Origin: Bacteroidota bacterium
GTDB lineage: Bacteria > Bacteroidota > Bacteroidia > 2-12-FULL-35-15
Assembly (NCBI GenBank): GCA_947466965.1
Contig: CANIFU010000006.1
Span: 1 to 64,000, forward strand
DNA length: 64,000 nucleotides
Reading direction: 5' to 3'
The stretch's first letter is position 1. Each line of letters opens with the position of its first letter. Both the position numbers and the translations under genes were made by a program. The notes under the pieces were generated by a model. That model was given only the letters and a program-made list of their open reading frames with translations. It ran no database searches and was not told the origin of the DNA. Shown in pieces: positions 42,660-52,977 of this stretch.

Positions 42660-43310
42660 TTAAAGAATATTTCCGTCTTTCATCACCAACTTCCTGTCGG
42701 CCATGTTTGCCAAATCTTCATTGTGTGTTACAATCACAAATGTTTGATTGAATTTATCCCTTAGTGTAAAAAACAATTGATGAAGATCCTTCGCAGAGTT
42801 AGAATCTAAGTTTCCTGATGGCTCATCTGCTAAAACAACTGCAGGATTGTTGATTAAAGCTCTCGCAACTGCAACACGCTGCTGTTCTCCTCCTGAAAGT
42901 TCATTTGGTTTATGACTCATTCGTTCCTTTAATCCTAAAAAAGCTAATAATTCAATTGCCTTTTCTTCGGCCAAGGATTTATCTGTGCCGGCAATAAATG
43001 CTGGAATACATACATTCTCTAGTGCTGTAAACTCCGGCAACAAATGATGAAACTGAAAAACAAAACCAATATTTTTATTTCTGAAAGCGGCTAGCTTTTT
43101 ATCACTTAAGGTTGCAATGTTTTCATTGTTGATCATTAAAAGTCCTTTGCTCGGACGATCCAGAGTGCCAATAATATGAAGCAAAGTTGTTTTGCCCGCT
43201 CCGGATGCACCAACGATCGAAATAATTTCTCCTTTTTTTATTTCAAGACTTAGGCCTTTTAAAACGTTAAGTGATCCATATGATTTAAATATACCAGATG
43301 CTTTTATCAT
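42660..43310 (-). CDS. lolD: ABC transporter ATPase (LolD-like)
   Basis: A 216-residue ATP-binding subunit. Walker A is GASGAGKTT (near residue 37), the Q loop is in [18 protein letters not shown], the signature is LSGGEQQR (near 139), Walker B is [12 protein letters not shown] and the switch His is in [24 protein letters not shown] is typical of LolD, which powers release of lipoproteins from the inner membrane; MacB-type and FtsE ATPases are close relatives. No permease is adjacent. It lies 1 base after the end of the DUF5916 gene in the same orientation. Confidence 0.88.
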   Translation of the reverse strand: MIKASGIFKSYGSLNVLKGLSLEIKKGEIISIVGASGAGKTTLLHIIGTLDRPSKGLLMINNENIATLSDKKLAAFRNKNIGFVFQFHHLLPEFTALENVCIPAFIAGTDKSLAEEKAIELLAFLGLKERMSHKPNELSGGEQQRVAVARALINNPAVVLADEPSGNLDSNSAKDLHQLFFTLRDKFNQTFVIVTHNEDLANMADRKLVMKDGNIL

Positions 43311-43311
43311 G

Positions 43312-45777
43312 TTATCCTCTTTTTTTTCTGAGGTAAAGATAATCGAAATAATACAATACTTTTAAAGAAACAACATTCAGTTGATTTGCATCCAACGTGT
43401 TGTTGAAATTTTGGCTATAGCTTTTTATTACTTCTCCACTTTCGTTGTAGATCGAATTTTTCCAAACTAAATTCAATGAACTTCCAGGTGCAAATTGCCA
43501 TTGAAAAACCATATCCAGATTGAATGCATTGAAATTAAAATCATGATTTTGACTGTAACTGATGTTGTCTATTAAATAACCCTCTTCTGTAAGGTTGTAA
43601 AAACTTTTATAATATCCTCCTGTCCAATAATGTCTGCCACGGATACTTAATGATAAATTATTGCGGAATAAGTACTGTGCGGAAATTACGTTTTCTATGG
43701 TTTTGATAAACCTTAATCCAATTATGATATTATTATATTCATCAAAATTGACAAACCCTCTATCACCATCATCTTGAGAATAAGAGGACGAAAGTTTAAA
43801 CGACAATTTATCATTTACTCTTAAATTCGGTGACAGTGTAACTCCCAAATAAGGATTGTAGCCAATAGTAGGAGAGATGAGTCCTGTTGTACCAGCATAG
43901 ACATTAAAATTACAATTGATGCGTTTTCGGGTATCTGTGTTTAAACCAGTCCAAATGGTTTGATTGCTGGGGCGGATAAATATACGACCAGGTGTTCTTG
44001 CTTCGTAATAATCTATATCTCCCAATGGCTCATAGGATCCACCGACATAGAAATTGTAAAATGATTTAAGTGTCATATCTGTATTTAATTCCATCCTGAC
44101 ACTATTGGTTCGATGTGTTGTGAAATTTTCATTTTGATTGATCGAAAAGCCCAGATGAGAATTAAGTATTTTCTTATAGGGGTTGAATTGAAAAAGATTG
44201 ATATTCATTCCACGGTTAATAAAATTCGTTTCACGGGTAATTCCCATATCGTTAATATTAAACGTTGGATTGATCACTCCTTGGTAAGCTTCCGCCTGAA
44301 ACCATCCTGAGTTTTTTCCTGCCACAATAATATATTGATATCCGAACAAGTCGGTATATTGATTTAAAACGGTATTTTTTTTTGAAAACACATTACTCAT
44401 AGCGCCTCTTCCTAAAATAAAGTAAGAGTTTTTTTTGTTGTTGAGCGCAAACCCTGCACCGGTAACATTGGCATTGTCTTGATCATCTTTCCTATTTACA
44501 TTTGTATTGATGAGGTAAACGGAAGAACTATTTTTTAATTGCTGGTCAAAAACGATAATATTATAATTTGAAAAAGGTTCGGTAAGGATCTTGCGTTCTT
44601 CACCTGTACTATCTCTTGCAATAGCATATGTGTTATCCATAACGGCATTTAAAAGTCCAATACCTAAACCATTTGGTGTTCTTCCCGATAGTTTGGTTGC
44701 ATTCAATAATTTAGCCTGATCAGGATTTTTGATGATCACTTCTTTTTCATTCGTTTGAGAGTAGGCAGCGTAATATCCGGATGGTCTTCTTCCTATTCTT
44801 CTCGAATAAAACAATTCCCCTTTCTGAAACAAGTCAGTACTCTCCTGAAAAAAGGGGCGTTGTTCTTCAAATTGCTGTTCAAAGGCACTTAAATTCTTCA
44901 CGACATTATCACTTTGCACTTGTGTAAAATCGGGTAAGAGAGTTGCATCAATTGTAAAACTTTCGTTGATACCGTATTTTAGATCCATCCCCCCAGTGAT
45001 ATTCGAAGAGTAATTGCTTTCCCCTTCTATGTTTGAAGGATAATGTGATGCATACGCCGTAATGTAGGGCGTTAATGATAAGCGGATAGGCTGTTTTACA
45101 TTTTCAATACCTTTCAGTAAGCCCCAATATTTATAAAAGTTAGAAACACCATTTGGCAACAAGCCCCATTGATCAAATTCCCCGTTTCTATTGATTTTTC
45201 TGGTAATCTGCAAGCCCCATAATTGTATGTCTTTATTAGGAAAACGTAATGCGGAAAAAGGAATTTTCATTTCCACGATCCAGCCAACACTGTCGGTTTT
45301 TACAGAACTTTCCCAAACCGCATTGTATAATCCGTCTGTAAAGCGGCTGTCGAACTGAACACCTGATGCTGACAGACCAAATATAAAAGCATCTTGTTCT
45401 GTATTGTATGTGTCAAATTTGACATCAAAAAAATCGGCATTCACATCACCATCTCTATTTCCTAATTGGCAAGCAATACTATCGCAATGTGAGTCATACA
45501 AGCGGGCTCCGACATATACGGCAGAATTATCATACACAATTTTCACTTCCATTTTTTGAGAACAATCAATATTATATACAGGTGATTTTTGCTTGAAATC
45601 ACTCATCAAAGGAATATTTGCCCAGGTTAGATCATTTAATATTCCATCAATTTTAGGAGGTGCTATTGCGCGTGATGTGGTATATGTTTTTCTGTTAGGA
45701 AGTGAATCTCCTTGAGCAAAAGAATACTGCATCACAAGAATAATAAAATATAGAAGTAAGTAATAATTTTTTTGCAT
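43312..45777 (-). CDS. DUF5916 outer-membrane protein with CBM9-like N-terminus (first copy)
   Basis: An 821-residue exported protein. A signal peptide (1-21, ending YSFAQG) precedes a CBM9/DOMON-like sandwich (about 35-220; [36 protein letters not shown]). The remaining 600 residues are the DUF5916 barrel, with [24 protein letters not shown] and RRIGRRPSG, ending in alternating aromatic strands characteristic of an outer-membrane beta-barrel. The function is not known; the N-domain may bind carbohydrate or haem-like ligands. A second copy lies at 56178-58382. It is co-directional with and abuts lolD. Confidence 0.88.
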   Translation of the reverse strand: MQKNYYLLLYFIILVMQYSFAQGDSLPNRKTYTTSRAIAPPKIDGILNDLTWANIPLMSDFKQKSPVYNIDCSQKMEVKIVYDNSAVYVGARLYDSHCDSIACQLGNRDGDVNADFFDVKFDTYNTEQDAFIFGLSASGVQFDSRFTDGLYNAVWESSVKTDSVGWIVEMKIPFSALRFPNKDIQLWGLQITRKINRNGEFDQWGLLPNGVSNFYKYWGLLKGIENVKQPIRLSLTPYITAYASHYPSNIEGESNYSSNITGGMDLKYGINESFTIDATLLPDFTQVQSDNVVKNLSAFEQQFEEQRPFFQESTDLFQKGELFYSRRIGRRPSGYYAAYSQTNEKEVIIKNPDQAKLLNATKLSGRTPNGLGIGLLNAVMDNTYAIARDSTGEERKILTEPFSNYNIIVFDQQLKNSSSVYLINTNVNRKDDQDNANVTGAGFALNNKKNSYFILGRGAMSNVFSKKNTVLNQYTDLFGYQYIIVAGKNSGWFQAEAYQGVINPTFNINDMGITRETNFINRGMNINLFQFNPYKKILNSHLGFSINQNENFTTHRTNSVRMELNTDMTLKSFYNFYVGGSYEPLGDIDYYEARTPGRIFIRPSNQTIWTGLNTDTRKRINCNFNVYAGTTGLISPTIGYNPYLGVTLSPNLRVNDKLSFKLSSSYSQDDGDRGFVNFDEYNNIIIGLRFIKTIENVISAQYLFRNNLSLSIRGRHYWTGGYYKSFYNLTEEGYLIDNISYSQNHDFNFNAFNLDMVFQWQFAPGSSLNLVWKNSIYNESGEVIKSYSQNFNNTLDANQLNVVSLKVLYYFDYLYLRKKRG

Positions 45778-45999
45778 TAGTTTGTAAAGGTATTTCTATT
45801 TTTAATTTTTTTAATATAAATTTTAATAAACAGTTTAAAACTTCGTTTCATTGAATTTAACGTTTATATCGAAGCTGAATACAATACATTATAAACGTCT
45901 TGCAACATTCCTTTTGATTTAAAAAAACATTCCGTTTTTTCTTCCCCTTTAATAAATCAAACTATCTTTACATAAACTTCAATAAATTAGAATGTAATC

Positions 46000-46890
46000 A
46001 TGAGCAAAAACTCAAAATTTAAAGGTACAGGTGTGGCAATTGTTACGCCATTCAATAAAGACAACAGTATTGATTACAAGTCACTTGGTAAGCTTGTTGA
46101 CTTTATTATAAAAGGTGGAGTGGAATACATTGTAGTTCTTGGAACAACAGGTGAATCTGTAACATTAAGCAAAGAAGAAAAACAATCTATTATTACACAT
46201 GTAATAGAAAATGTAAATAAGCGTGTTCCTATAGTTTTGGGATTGGGAGGAAACAATACCCAAGAGATCGTTAATAGTTTAAAAAAGACTGCAGATTTTA
46301 ATCATATTGATGCAATACTTTCCGTTTCTCCTTATTACAATAAACCCAACCAAAGAGGTGTTTATCAGCATTACAAAGCCATTTCTGAAGTAAGTCCTTT
46401 GCCGATCATTTTATATAATGTACCCGGAAGAACGGCTTCTAATCTAACTGCAGAAACAACATTAAAACTGGCAAATGACTTTAAGAACATCATCGCTATC
46501 AAGGAAGCATCAGGAAACCTTGAACAATGCATGAAGATCATTAAAAATAAACCAAAAGATTTTTCTGTTATTTCCGGTGACGACATGTTAACTTTGCCGA
46601 TGATTGCTGCTGGAGCAGATGGGGTTATTTCTGTTGTTGCAAATGCTTTCCCTAAAGATTTCTCAGAAATGACACGACAGATATTAGCAGGGAATTTAAA
46701 AGAAGCTCAAAAATTACATTACAAATTAACAGACATTATTGAGCAGTTGTTTGCAGATGGAAATCCTGCAGGAATAAAAGCTGTATTAGAAATGATGAAA
46801 ATTTGTCAAGCAAATGTCCGTTTGCCTTTAGTAAAGGTTAACAAGGCAACACAAAATGCATTGACCGAAATGGTAGAAATGTATAAATAA
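46000..46890 (+). CDS. dapA: 4-hydroxy-tetrahydrodipicolinate synthase
   Basis: A 296-residue TIM-barrel aldolase that condenses pyruvate with aspartate semialdehyde, the first committed step to diaminopimelate and lysine. TGVAIVTPFN (near 10), LGTTGESVTL (Thr49-Thr50), ILYNVPGRT (Tyr139) and IAIKEASGN (Schiff-base Lys168) are all in place. dapF, a later enzyme of the pathway, is at 52195. It is monocistronic and closed by a hairpin. Confidence 0.97.
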   Translation: MSKNSKFKGTGVAIVTPFNKDNSIDYKSLGKLVDFIIKGGVEYIVVLGTTGESVTLSKEEKQSIITHVIENVNKRVPIVLGLGGNNTQEIVNSLKKTADFNHIDAILSVSPYYNKPNQRGVYQHYKAISEVSPLPIILYNVPGRTASNLTAETTLKLANDFKNIIAIKEASGNLEQCMKIIKNKPKDFSVISGDDMLTLPMIAAGADGVISVVANAFPKDFSEMTRQILAGNLKEAQKLHYKLTDIIEQLFADGNPAGIKAVLEMMKICQANVRLPLVKVNKATQNALTEMVEMYK

Positions 46891-46906
46891 AAAACAGATT
46901 AGTTTT

Positions 46907-46947
46907 CAATAAAAAAGCTCTTAGTAATTAAGCTAAGAGCTTTTTTT
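46907..46947. terminator. Bidirectional terminator between dapA and gap
   Basis: AAAAAAGCTCTTAG pairs with CTAAGAGCTTTTTT around an 8-base loop, with A and T tracts on either side. It lies between the convergent stops at 46890 and 46962. Confidence 0.9.
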
Positions 46948-46961
46948 ATGAAGCATCCCTT

Positions 46962-48440
46962 TTAATAGTATACCATTCTTCTAACTTCAGCAATATACTT
47001 AGAGAATCGGATCACCTGGCGTGTATATCCATATTCGTTATCATACCAAACATATAATACAATATTCTTTTTATCTGGACCTACGATGGTAGCCTGGCTA
47101 TCAAAAACAGAAGGACAAGGATTTCCAATCACATCGGTAGAAACCAATTCATTAGAATTCATGTATTGAATTTGTTCAACCAATGCTCCATTCAATGCAG
47201 CATCTTTTAAAATATCATTCAATTCATCTTTTGATATTTCTTTGTCGATGGTCATACTCAAGATCGCTAATGATACATTTGGTGTTGGAACACGCACAGA
47301 ATTTGCAGTGAATTTACCAGACAATTGAGGCAATACTTTTTTTAATGCACTTTCAGCACCTGTCTCTGTAATAACCATATTCAATGCAGCAGAGCGACCT
47401 CTACGGTATTTTTTATGGTAATTATCCAATAAATTCTGGTCGTTGGTGTAGGAGTGAACCGTTTCGATATGGCCGCGTACAATTCCAAGTTTAGTATGTA
47501 CAACCTGTAAAACGGGCATAATTGCATTTGTTGTACAAGAGGCAGCAGAAAGAATATCATCTGATTTTAAATCGATTGTTTGGTGATTAACACCATGAAC
47601 AACATTTGGAATATCTTTTGCTGGAGCAGTTAACAATACTTTTGTAATCCCTTTTGCTTTCAAGTGACGACTCAATTCTGCTTTATCGCGGTATACTCCG
47701 GTATTGTCAATTAACAATGCATTGTTTATTCCATATTGAGTATAATCGACATCTTCCGGATTTTTTGCATCAATCATGTAAACTGTGTGACCGTTAATGA
47801 TTAGCGCTTTTTTCTCCAAATCTTCGATAATTGTACCAGGAAAAACGCCATGAACAGAATCGGTACGTAATAAATCGGCACGTTTAATTATTTCTTCTTC
47901 GCTGCTGCCACGGGTAACAATTGCTTTTAATCGAAGTTGTTCACCTTTACCAGCCTGAGCAATTAATTCACGTGCAGCCAATCGTCCGATACGGCCAAAA
48001 CCAAACAAAACTACATCTTTGGGAGTAATCGTATGGTTTTTGCCAACGAAATCAATCAATTTATTTTTTAAAAAATCGTTTACATCTTTATATTGTGTTC
48101 CTTCTTGTTGCCATTCAAAAGCAAGTTTTCCGATGTCTAAACGAGAAGGACAAATATCTATTTTAGAAATTTCTGAAGCAATGGATAATGTATCCTCTAC
48201 TGTTATAACTTTCTTTACAATGTTCTTTGCGTAATGATGAAGGTTCATTATTTCGCTGGCACTTCTGTCTACCAATTGATTTCTGAAAAGGATTAATTCA
48301 ATTGATTTTTCAAACCAAAGCTTTCCTATTATTCCGATCAAATCGATTGCTGCCTTCTCATGATTGATCCAATTATTTAATTCAGATTCGTAAGTTCCAT
48401 TTGCTTTTCCTTCAGTTTGCTCCATTTTTTCGTTTGTCAT
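46962..48440 (-). CDS. gap: Glyceraldehyde-3-phosphate dehydrogenase, long form
   Basis: A 492-residue enzyme, about 150 residues longer than classical GAPDH. The first 140 residues form a helical extension seen in a Bacteroidota/proteobacterial subgroup, then GFGRIGR (147-153) opens the NAD domain. The catalytic Cys302 lies in SAASCTTNAI, with HSYTNDQNLLD and WYDNEYGY as further marks. It oxidises glyceraldehyde 3-phosphate in glycolysis or runs in reverse; the long form may prefer one direction or NADP, which sequence cannot show. An in-frame ATG five codons later is an alternative start. Confidence 0.94.
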   Translation of the reverse strand: MTNEKMEQTEGKANGTYESELNNWINHEKAAIDLIGIIGKLWFEKSIELILFRNQLVDRSASEIMNLHHYAKNIVKKVITVEDTLSIASEISKIDICPSRLDIGKLAFEWQQEGTQYKDVNDFLKNKLIDFVGKNHTITPKDVVLFGFGRIGRLAARELIAQAGKGEQLRLKAIVTRGSSEEEIIKRADLLRTDSVHGVFPGTIIEDLEKKALIINGHTVYMIDAKNPEDVDYTQYGINNALLIDNTGVYRDKAELSRHLKAKGITKVLLTAPAKDIPNVVHGVNHQTIDLKSDDILSAASCTTNAIMPVLQVVHTKLGIVRGHIETVHSYTNDQNLLDNYHKKYRRGRSAALNMVITETGAESALKKVLPQLSGKFTANSVRVPTPNVSLAILSMTIDKEISKDELNDILKDAALNGALVEQIQYMNSNELVSTDVIGNPCPSVFDSQATIVGPDKKNIVLYVWYDNEYGYTRQVIRFSKYIAEVRRMVYY

Positions 48441-48494
48441 AAGTTTTAACGGATTGTGTTTTAGGTTTTATTTTTTAAGTTAAATTATTCGTTG

Positions 48495-48567
48495 AATTGT
48501 CATTTCGAGTGTTAGAGAAATCTTGCTATTTGATAGCAGTTCATTCATTTCGGTTGGAATAACAATT
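48495..48567. repeat. Intergenic palindromic repeat (REP/MITE-like)
   Basis: Outer arms AATTGTCATTTC and, reversed on the right, AATTGTTATTCC match at 10 of 12 positions; inside lies a perfect hairpin TGCTAT-TTG-ATAGCA (48524-48538). A TTGTCATTTCGA start with a following GAGAAATCTTGC-like segment is a form I recognise from repeats between genes in Bacteroidota genomes. It stands between the gap start and the sigma factor gene end. No second copy is obvious in this window. Confidence 0.55.
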
Positions 48568-48670
48568 TTTAATGTGGTTAAAAATAAAAAAATAACCGCA
48601 CAAACATCAGCAAAACTTATTTTTAGTTTTCAACTGATGTTTGTACGGATTAATTAACTATTCGGAAAGA

Positions 48671-49534
48671 TTATCCTAAATATGTTTTCAGCAATTTACT
48701 TCTTGAGTTATGACGTAATCTGCGAATCGCTTTTTCTTTTATCTGACGAACACGTTCACGGGTAAGGTCAAATTTCGCTCCAATCTCTTCTAAAGTTAAG
48801 CCATGATTAATACCAATACCAAAGAATAATCTAACTACATCACGTTCTCTTTCTGTTAATGTTGAAAGTGAACGCTCTATTTCACGTTGCAAAGATTCAT
48901 TCATTAATTCATTATCAGCACGAGGTGAATCGTGATTCACCAATACATCTAATAAGCTATTTTCTTCACCATTAACAAAAGGCGCATCCATTGAAACGTG
49001 GCGTCCAGAAACGCGCATTGTATCAGCTACTTTATCTTGTGGTAGTTCTAATATTTCTGATAATTCTTCAGCACTTGGTTCGCGTTCAAATTGTTGTTCA
49101 AGTCGCGAATATGCTTTGTTAATCTTGTTCAAAGAACCAACCTGATTCAATGGTAAACGAACTATACGAGATTGTTCAGCTAATGCCTGAAGAATAGACT
49201 GACGGATCCACCAAACCGCATAGGAAATAAACTTAAATCCACGTGTTTCATCAAAACGCTTTGCAGCTTTTATTAAACCTAAATTCCCTTCGTTAATCAA
49301 ATCCGGCAAACTTAATCCTTGGTTCTGATATTGTTTGGCAACAGAAACAACGAAACGTAAATTTGATTTCGTTAACTTCTCTAAAGCTACTTGGTCTCCG
49401 GCTCTGATCTTTACTGCTAATATTACCTCTTCTTCTGCGGTAATCAATTCTTCACGACCGATTTCCTGAAGGTATTTATCTAAAGAAGCACTTTCACGGT
49501 TGGTTATTGATTTGGTTATTTTGAGTTGTCTCAT
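48671..49534 (-). CDS. rpoD: Primary RNA polymerase sigma factor (RpoD/SigA, Bacteroidota type)
   Basis: A 287-residue group 1 sigma factor. Region 1.2 starts [22 protein letters not shown]. Region 2 has [17 protein letters not shown] and [25 protein letters not shown]; the helix [14 protein letters not shown] reads the -7 box. Region 4 ends [28 protein letters not shown]. It lacks region 1.1 and is short, as is usual for this phylum, whose housekeeping promoters read TTTG / TAnnTTTG. Monocistronic, with a good promoter of the same type upstream. Confidence 0.97.
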   Translation of the reverse strand: MRQLKITKSITNRESASLDKYLQEIGREELITAEEEVILAVKIRAGDQVALEKLTKSNLRFVVSVAKQYQNQGLSLPDLINEGNLGLIKAAKRFDETRGFKFISYAVWWIRQSILQALAEQSRIVRLPLNQVGSLNKINKAYSRLEQQFEREPSAEELSEILELPQDKVADTMRVSGRHVSMDAPFVNGEENSLLDVLVNHDSPRADNELMNESLQREIERSLSTLTERERDVVRLFFGIGINHGLTLEEIGAKFDLTRERVRQIKEKAIRRLRHNSRSKLLKTYLG

Positions 49535-49847
49535 GGACTTTTTGGGAATTTTAATAAGTTTATTGTCGGTTTCAAAGTTACTCTAAAAACTGTTTATTTT
49601 AACAATTGTTTAATCATATATTCAACTTTTAAAACTATCGGATTGTTATTAATTAGAAAATAAATTAGACTGAATACTGAAAAAGATGCTATAAAAAGTA
49701 TTTTATTGTCGATAAATTTAAATGTCAGTGTTTATAAAAAAGTAAATTTAAAATTTTATAGAAGATTCTTGACCGGATCCTTATAAAAAAAAGATTTATA
49801 TTTTATTTTATTAAACTTTTATGATGTATTACAACAATCTAATTATT
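49535..49847. other. Intergenic region between sigma factor and Deg protease genes
   Basis: The left end contains the sigma gene promoter (49573-49605). The rest is AT-rich sequence after the protease stop; I see no gene, RNA or clear terminator. Confidence 0.5.
49573..49605 (-). promoter_or_regulatory. Promoter of the primary sigma factor gene
   Basis: On the minus strand a TTG (49605-49603), a 22-base spacer and TAACTTTG (49580-49573) give a good match to TTTG / TAnnTTTG. The ATG follows 38 bases later. The sigma factor therefore probably drives its own gene. Confidence 0.6.
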
Positions 49848-51314
49848 TTACATTCCAAACCCATAATAAGCCCGCATTCCATTTTGATAAAGACCTTCAA
49901 TTAATACTCCTCCTTTTTTGTTTTCAAGCAGAATTTTCAAGTCATCAAGCGAAGTTATTTTCTTCTTATCGACATTTGTTATGATAAAACCTTCTTTTAT
50001 TCCTGCATTTAATAATTTACCGGCGCCCATTTTTGTAACTCTTAATCCGTTTTCAATATTTAGTTTTTTCATGTCTTCTTTACTTATTTGCTCAAAAGAT
50101 GCACCTAAAGTAGAAATAACTTCCACCTTGGGTTTCGTTACCACTTCCGTATTTCCATTCTTATTCTTTAGTATAACTGCTAAAACCTTTTCCTGATTAT
50201 TTCTTTTTAGTGTCACATTTACTTTATTTCCTGGACGATATCGACTAATTTGCTCCTGGAGTTCAGGAACATTATTAACAAAGGTTTCATCAACCTTAGT
50301 GATTACATCGCCTTCTCTGATTCCAGCCTCATCTGCCGCACCAGCATCAACAACACCCTTTACATAAACACCTTTGATCTCGCTGATGCTTTTCTCTTTT
50401 GCTAATTTGCCATCTAAATCCTCGATACTCACACCTATAAAAGCGCGTTGCACTTCACCGAATTCTAACAAATCTGCAACTACTTTTCTGGCAATATTAA
50501 CAGGAATAGCAAAGGAATAACCGGTATAAGATCCTGTATTTGAAGCTATGGCAGAATTGATCCCAACTAATTCCCCTCTTGCATTTACCAAAGCGCCACC
50601 ACTGTTTCCTGGGTTAACTGCTGCATCTGTTTGTAAAAACGATTCAATCGGAAATTGACCTTTGGTCGCATCATTTTCTAAAATATTAATATTCCTTCCT
50701 TTAGCACTAATAATACCGGCTGTGACAGTAGAATTTAAATTAAAAGGATTTCCAACTGCCAACACCCATTCACCTACTTTTACATCATCCGAATTACCAT
50801 AAGAAACAAATGGCAAAGCATCTTCCTTGATTTTTAATAATGCAAGATCTGTTGCGGGATCTTTTCCAATAAGCTCTGCAGTATAGCTTCGTTTATCATT
50901 TAAAGTGATCTCTATTTTGTCTGCTCCCTCAACAACATGATTGTTAGTTACAATGAATCCATCCTGCGTAATAATTACACCTGAACCTGTAGAAATTGGT
51001 GCTTGTTGAGGTTGTCGTTGTCCGCGATATCCAAAAAAATCACGGAAAGGATCATAAATGTATTGATTTTGTGTTTCAAGTGGATATGTAGTTTTAATAT
51101 TCACTACCGAATGAACCGAACTTGCTGCAGCAGTTGTGAAATCGATAGCTATTTCAGGTGAAGCCGAACCTGGCAGTTTAACATATTTAATAGGGGATTG
51201 ATAGGTTATTTGAGAAGTTTGAAGACTAGAATCATTATTCAAAAGGCGATTTAGGCCAAGGGATGTTAATCCACCGATGCTTGCAATTGCGAATACTCCT
51301 AAAATATTTTTCAT
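49848..51314 (-). CDS. DegP/Do-like periplasmic serine protease
   Basis: A 488-residue trypsin-like protease/chaperone. A hydrophobic start (MKNILGVFAIASIGGLTSLG) exports or anchors it. The catalytic triad is His in VTNNHVVEGA (near 128), Asp in ATDLALLKI (near 158) and Ser in AVNPGNSGGALVN (near 238). Two PDZ domains follow (about 285-375 and 395-488). A Gln/Pro-rich loop (RGQRQPQQAP) lies before the His. It degrades or refolds damaged envelope proteins. Single gene with its own promoter. Confidence 0.95.
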   Translation of the reverse strand: MKNILGVFAIASIGGLTSLGLNRLLNNDSSLQTSQITYQSPIKYVKLPGSASPEIAIDFTTAAASSVHSVVNIKTTYPLETQNQYIYDPFRDFFGYRGQRQPQQAPISTGSGVIITQDGFIVTNNHVVEGADKIEITLNDKRSYTAELIGKDPATDLALLKIKEDALPFVSYGNSDDVKVGEWVLAVGNPFNLNSTVTAGIISAKGRNINILENDATKGQFPIESFLQTDAAVNPGNSGGALVNARGELVGINSAIASNTGSYTGYSFAIPVNIARKVVADLLEFGEVQRAFIGVSIEDLDGKLAKEKSISEIKGVYVKGVVDAGAADEAGIREGDVITKVDETFVNNVPELQEQISRYRPGNKVNVTLKRNNQEKVLAVILKNKNGNTEVVTKPKVEVISTLGASFEQISKEDMKKLNIENGLRVTKMGAGKLLNAGIKEGFIITNVDKKKITSLDDLKILLENKKGGVLIEGLYQNGMRAYYGFGM

Positions 51315-51337
51315 AAGATATTATTTTTTTTATTAAA

Positions 51338-51365
51338 CAAAAATAAGTATACCATTCAACTCAAA
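51338..51365 (-). promoter_or_regulatory. Probable promoter of the Deg protease gene
   Basis: On the minus strand TTTG (51365-51362), a 16-base spacer and TATTTTTG (51345-51338) resemble the Bacteroidota promoter; the spacer is one base shorter than the usual range. The ATG is 23 bases downstream. Confidence 0.5.
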
Positions 51366-51481
51366 TTTTATTCCGTTATTATTTTTGTCATTTATTTTTA
51401 ACATACTTTAACAGCGGTATGCAAAGGTTGTTTAACTTTACACAGGAATTTTTAAAAATAAAAATAATTGTATTTTAATCA

Positions 51482-52189
51482 ATGAGTAGTTTTAAAGAAA
51501 AGTCACAAGGCTTTGTTATCGGAGTAATGGTCGGATTGATTGTTGCTGGTGGCTTTTTTATTTTAAAGCTCGATGACTATTTTAAAGAATTGAATTTTTA
51601 TAAATCTGTTTCCAACACTTTTTCTAAAAACAGTAAAGATGTTGATCCCTTTACAGTTAAGAGTTCAAACCCTGTTTCAACTATAAAAAAAGAAATCTCA
51701 AGATCTACACCAATAAAAATAGAAAATAGTGAAGAACAAAATAAAACAATTGCAATAGCTGATAGCTCTTATCTTACAAAAGATTCCCTTACGTTAGAAA
51801 ATCCTAATAATGACAACGTAATAGTTCGAAAAGATGAATTGCTATCTACAAAAACTATTGAAGTTTTAAAATTAGATGCAGTTGTGAAATTAACTGCAAA
51901 AGATTCGTTGCTTCAAAAAGTAAGCGGAATAAAAGAGGATAGAAGCCTTGCTAAACAATTTATTAATATAGAATTCTGGTCTTCGCCCTTAAATTACAAA
52001 GGATATAAAATGAGTAAGTACAAGTTAGTTTTGTATGGAATTAGTTCTGCTGAAGGAATTAAATTATATAATTTGGAGGACGTTATTTACCTTAAAAGTT
52101 ATTCTTTTATTTATCGTTTAGAGTCTTTCGCTGACTTTAAATCGTATGAACGTATTACTGACGAATCAATAATCTATAAGCTAAAATAA
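51482..52189 (+). CDS. Hypothetical single-pass membrane protein
   Basis: I do not recognise this 235-residue protein. A transmembrane helix near residues 10-29 (FVIGVMVGLIVAGGFFILKL) follows a short cytoplasmic tail. A Ser/Thr/Lys/Asn-rich linker covers about 45-145, and a compact C-terminal region (about 155-235) contains NIEFWSSPLNYKGYKMSKYKL and many Tyr and Leu residues. The topology suggests that the C-terminal domain sits in the periplasm. The dapF gene starts 5 bases after its stop, so the two are probably co-transcribed, and a link to cell-wall or peptidoglycan precursors is possible but unproven. Confidence 0.8.
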   Translation: MSSFKEKSQGFVIGVMVGLIVAGGFFILKLDDYFKELNFYKSVSNTFSKNSKDVDPFTVKSSNPVSTIKKEISRSTPIKIENSEEQNKTIAIADSSYLTKDSLTLENPNNDNVIVRKDELLSTKTIEVLKLDAVVKLTAKDSLLQKVSGIKEDRSLAKQFINIEFWSSPLNYKGYKMSKYKLVLYGISSAEGIKLYNLEDVIYLKSYSFIYRLESFADFKSYERITDESIIYKLK

Positions 52190-52194
52190 AATTT

Positions 52195-52977
52195 ATGCAG
52201 CTGACCTTTCATAAATATCAAGGCACAGGAAACGACTTTATTATTATTGATAACAGAGAAATGAAATTCAAAAGAGAAAATCAATCTTTGGTTGCAAAGC
52301 TTTGTAACAGACGATTTGGTATTGGTGCTGACGGATTGATGTTACTTCAGACAAAAAAAGGTTTTGATTTTGAAATGATATATTATAATTCCGATGGAAA
52401 TGAAAGTAGCATGTGTGGAAATGGTGGGCGCTGTATCGTTGAATTTGCAAGATCACTAGGTTTAGTTAAAACGAAGGCTCATTTTCTAGCATCCGATGGT
52501 GAACATGAAGCTTTACTGAGTAATGCTTTTATAAGCATTAAAATGAACAATGTAACGAATATAGAAGTAAATGCAGATTTCTGTTTCTTAAATACAGGCT
52601 CCCCTCATTATGTAGCATTTGTTAATGATGTTAAAAACTATAATGTTTTTGAATCAGGCAAAGCCATTCGTAATAACGAACGATTTAAACAGAGTGGTAC
52701 GAATGTTAATTTTGTTGAAAAGCAATTGAATGATTTATTTGTTCGAACATACGAGCGTGGAGTAGAAGATGAAACTTATTCTTGTGGAACAGGCGTTACA
52801 GCAGCTGCATTGGTGGCCGCTTTGAAAAGTGTTTCAACCGGACAAGATTATTGTGATATAAAAACACTTGGTGGAAACTTAAAAGTGAAATTCGTAAAAA
52901 ACGAGGATCACACATTTAAGGATATATGGTTAGAAGGTCCAGCTTCATTTGTTTTTAAAGGTGAACTAATTATTTGA
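52195..52977 (+). CDS. dapF: Diaminopimelate epimerase
   Basis: A 260-residue epimerase that converts LL- to meso-diaminopimelate, needed for peptidoglycan and lysine. The two catalytic cysteines lie in MCGNGGRC (Cys74) and in SCGTGVTAAAL (near residue 200), and KYQGTGNDFI is the usual start. Its stop codon shares one base with the start of the next gene. Confidence 0.97.
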   Translation: MQLTFHKYQGTGNDFIIIDNREMKFKRENQSLVAKLCNRRFGIGADGLMLLQTKKGFDFEMIYYNSDGNESSMCGNGGRCIVEFARSLGLVKTKAHFLASDGEHEALLSNAFISIKMNNVTNIEVNADFCFLNTGSPHYVAFVNDVKNYNVFESGKAIRNNERFKQSGTNVNFVEKQLNDLFVRTYERGVEDETYSCGTGVTAAALVAALKSVSTGQDYCDIKTLGGNLKVKFVKNEDHTFKDIWLEGPASFVFKGELII

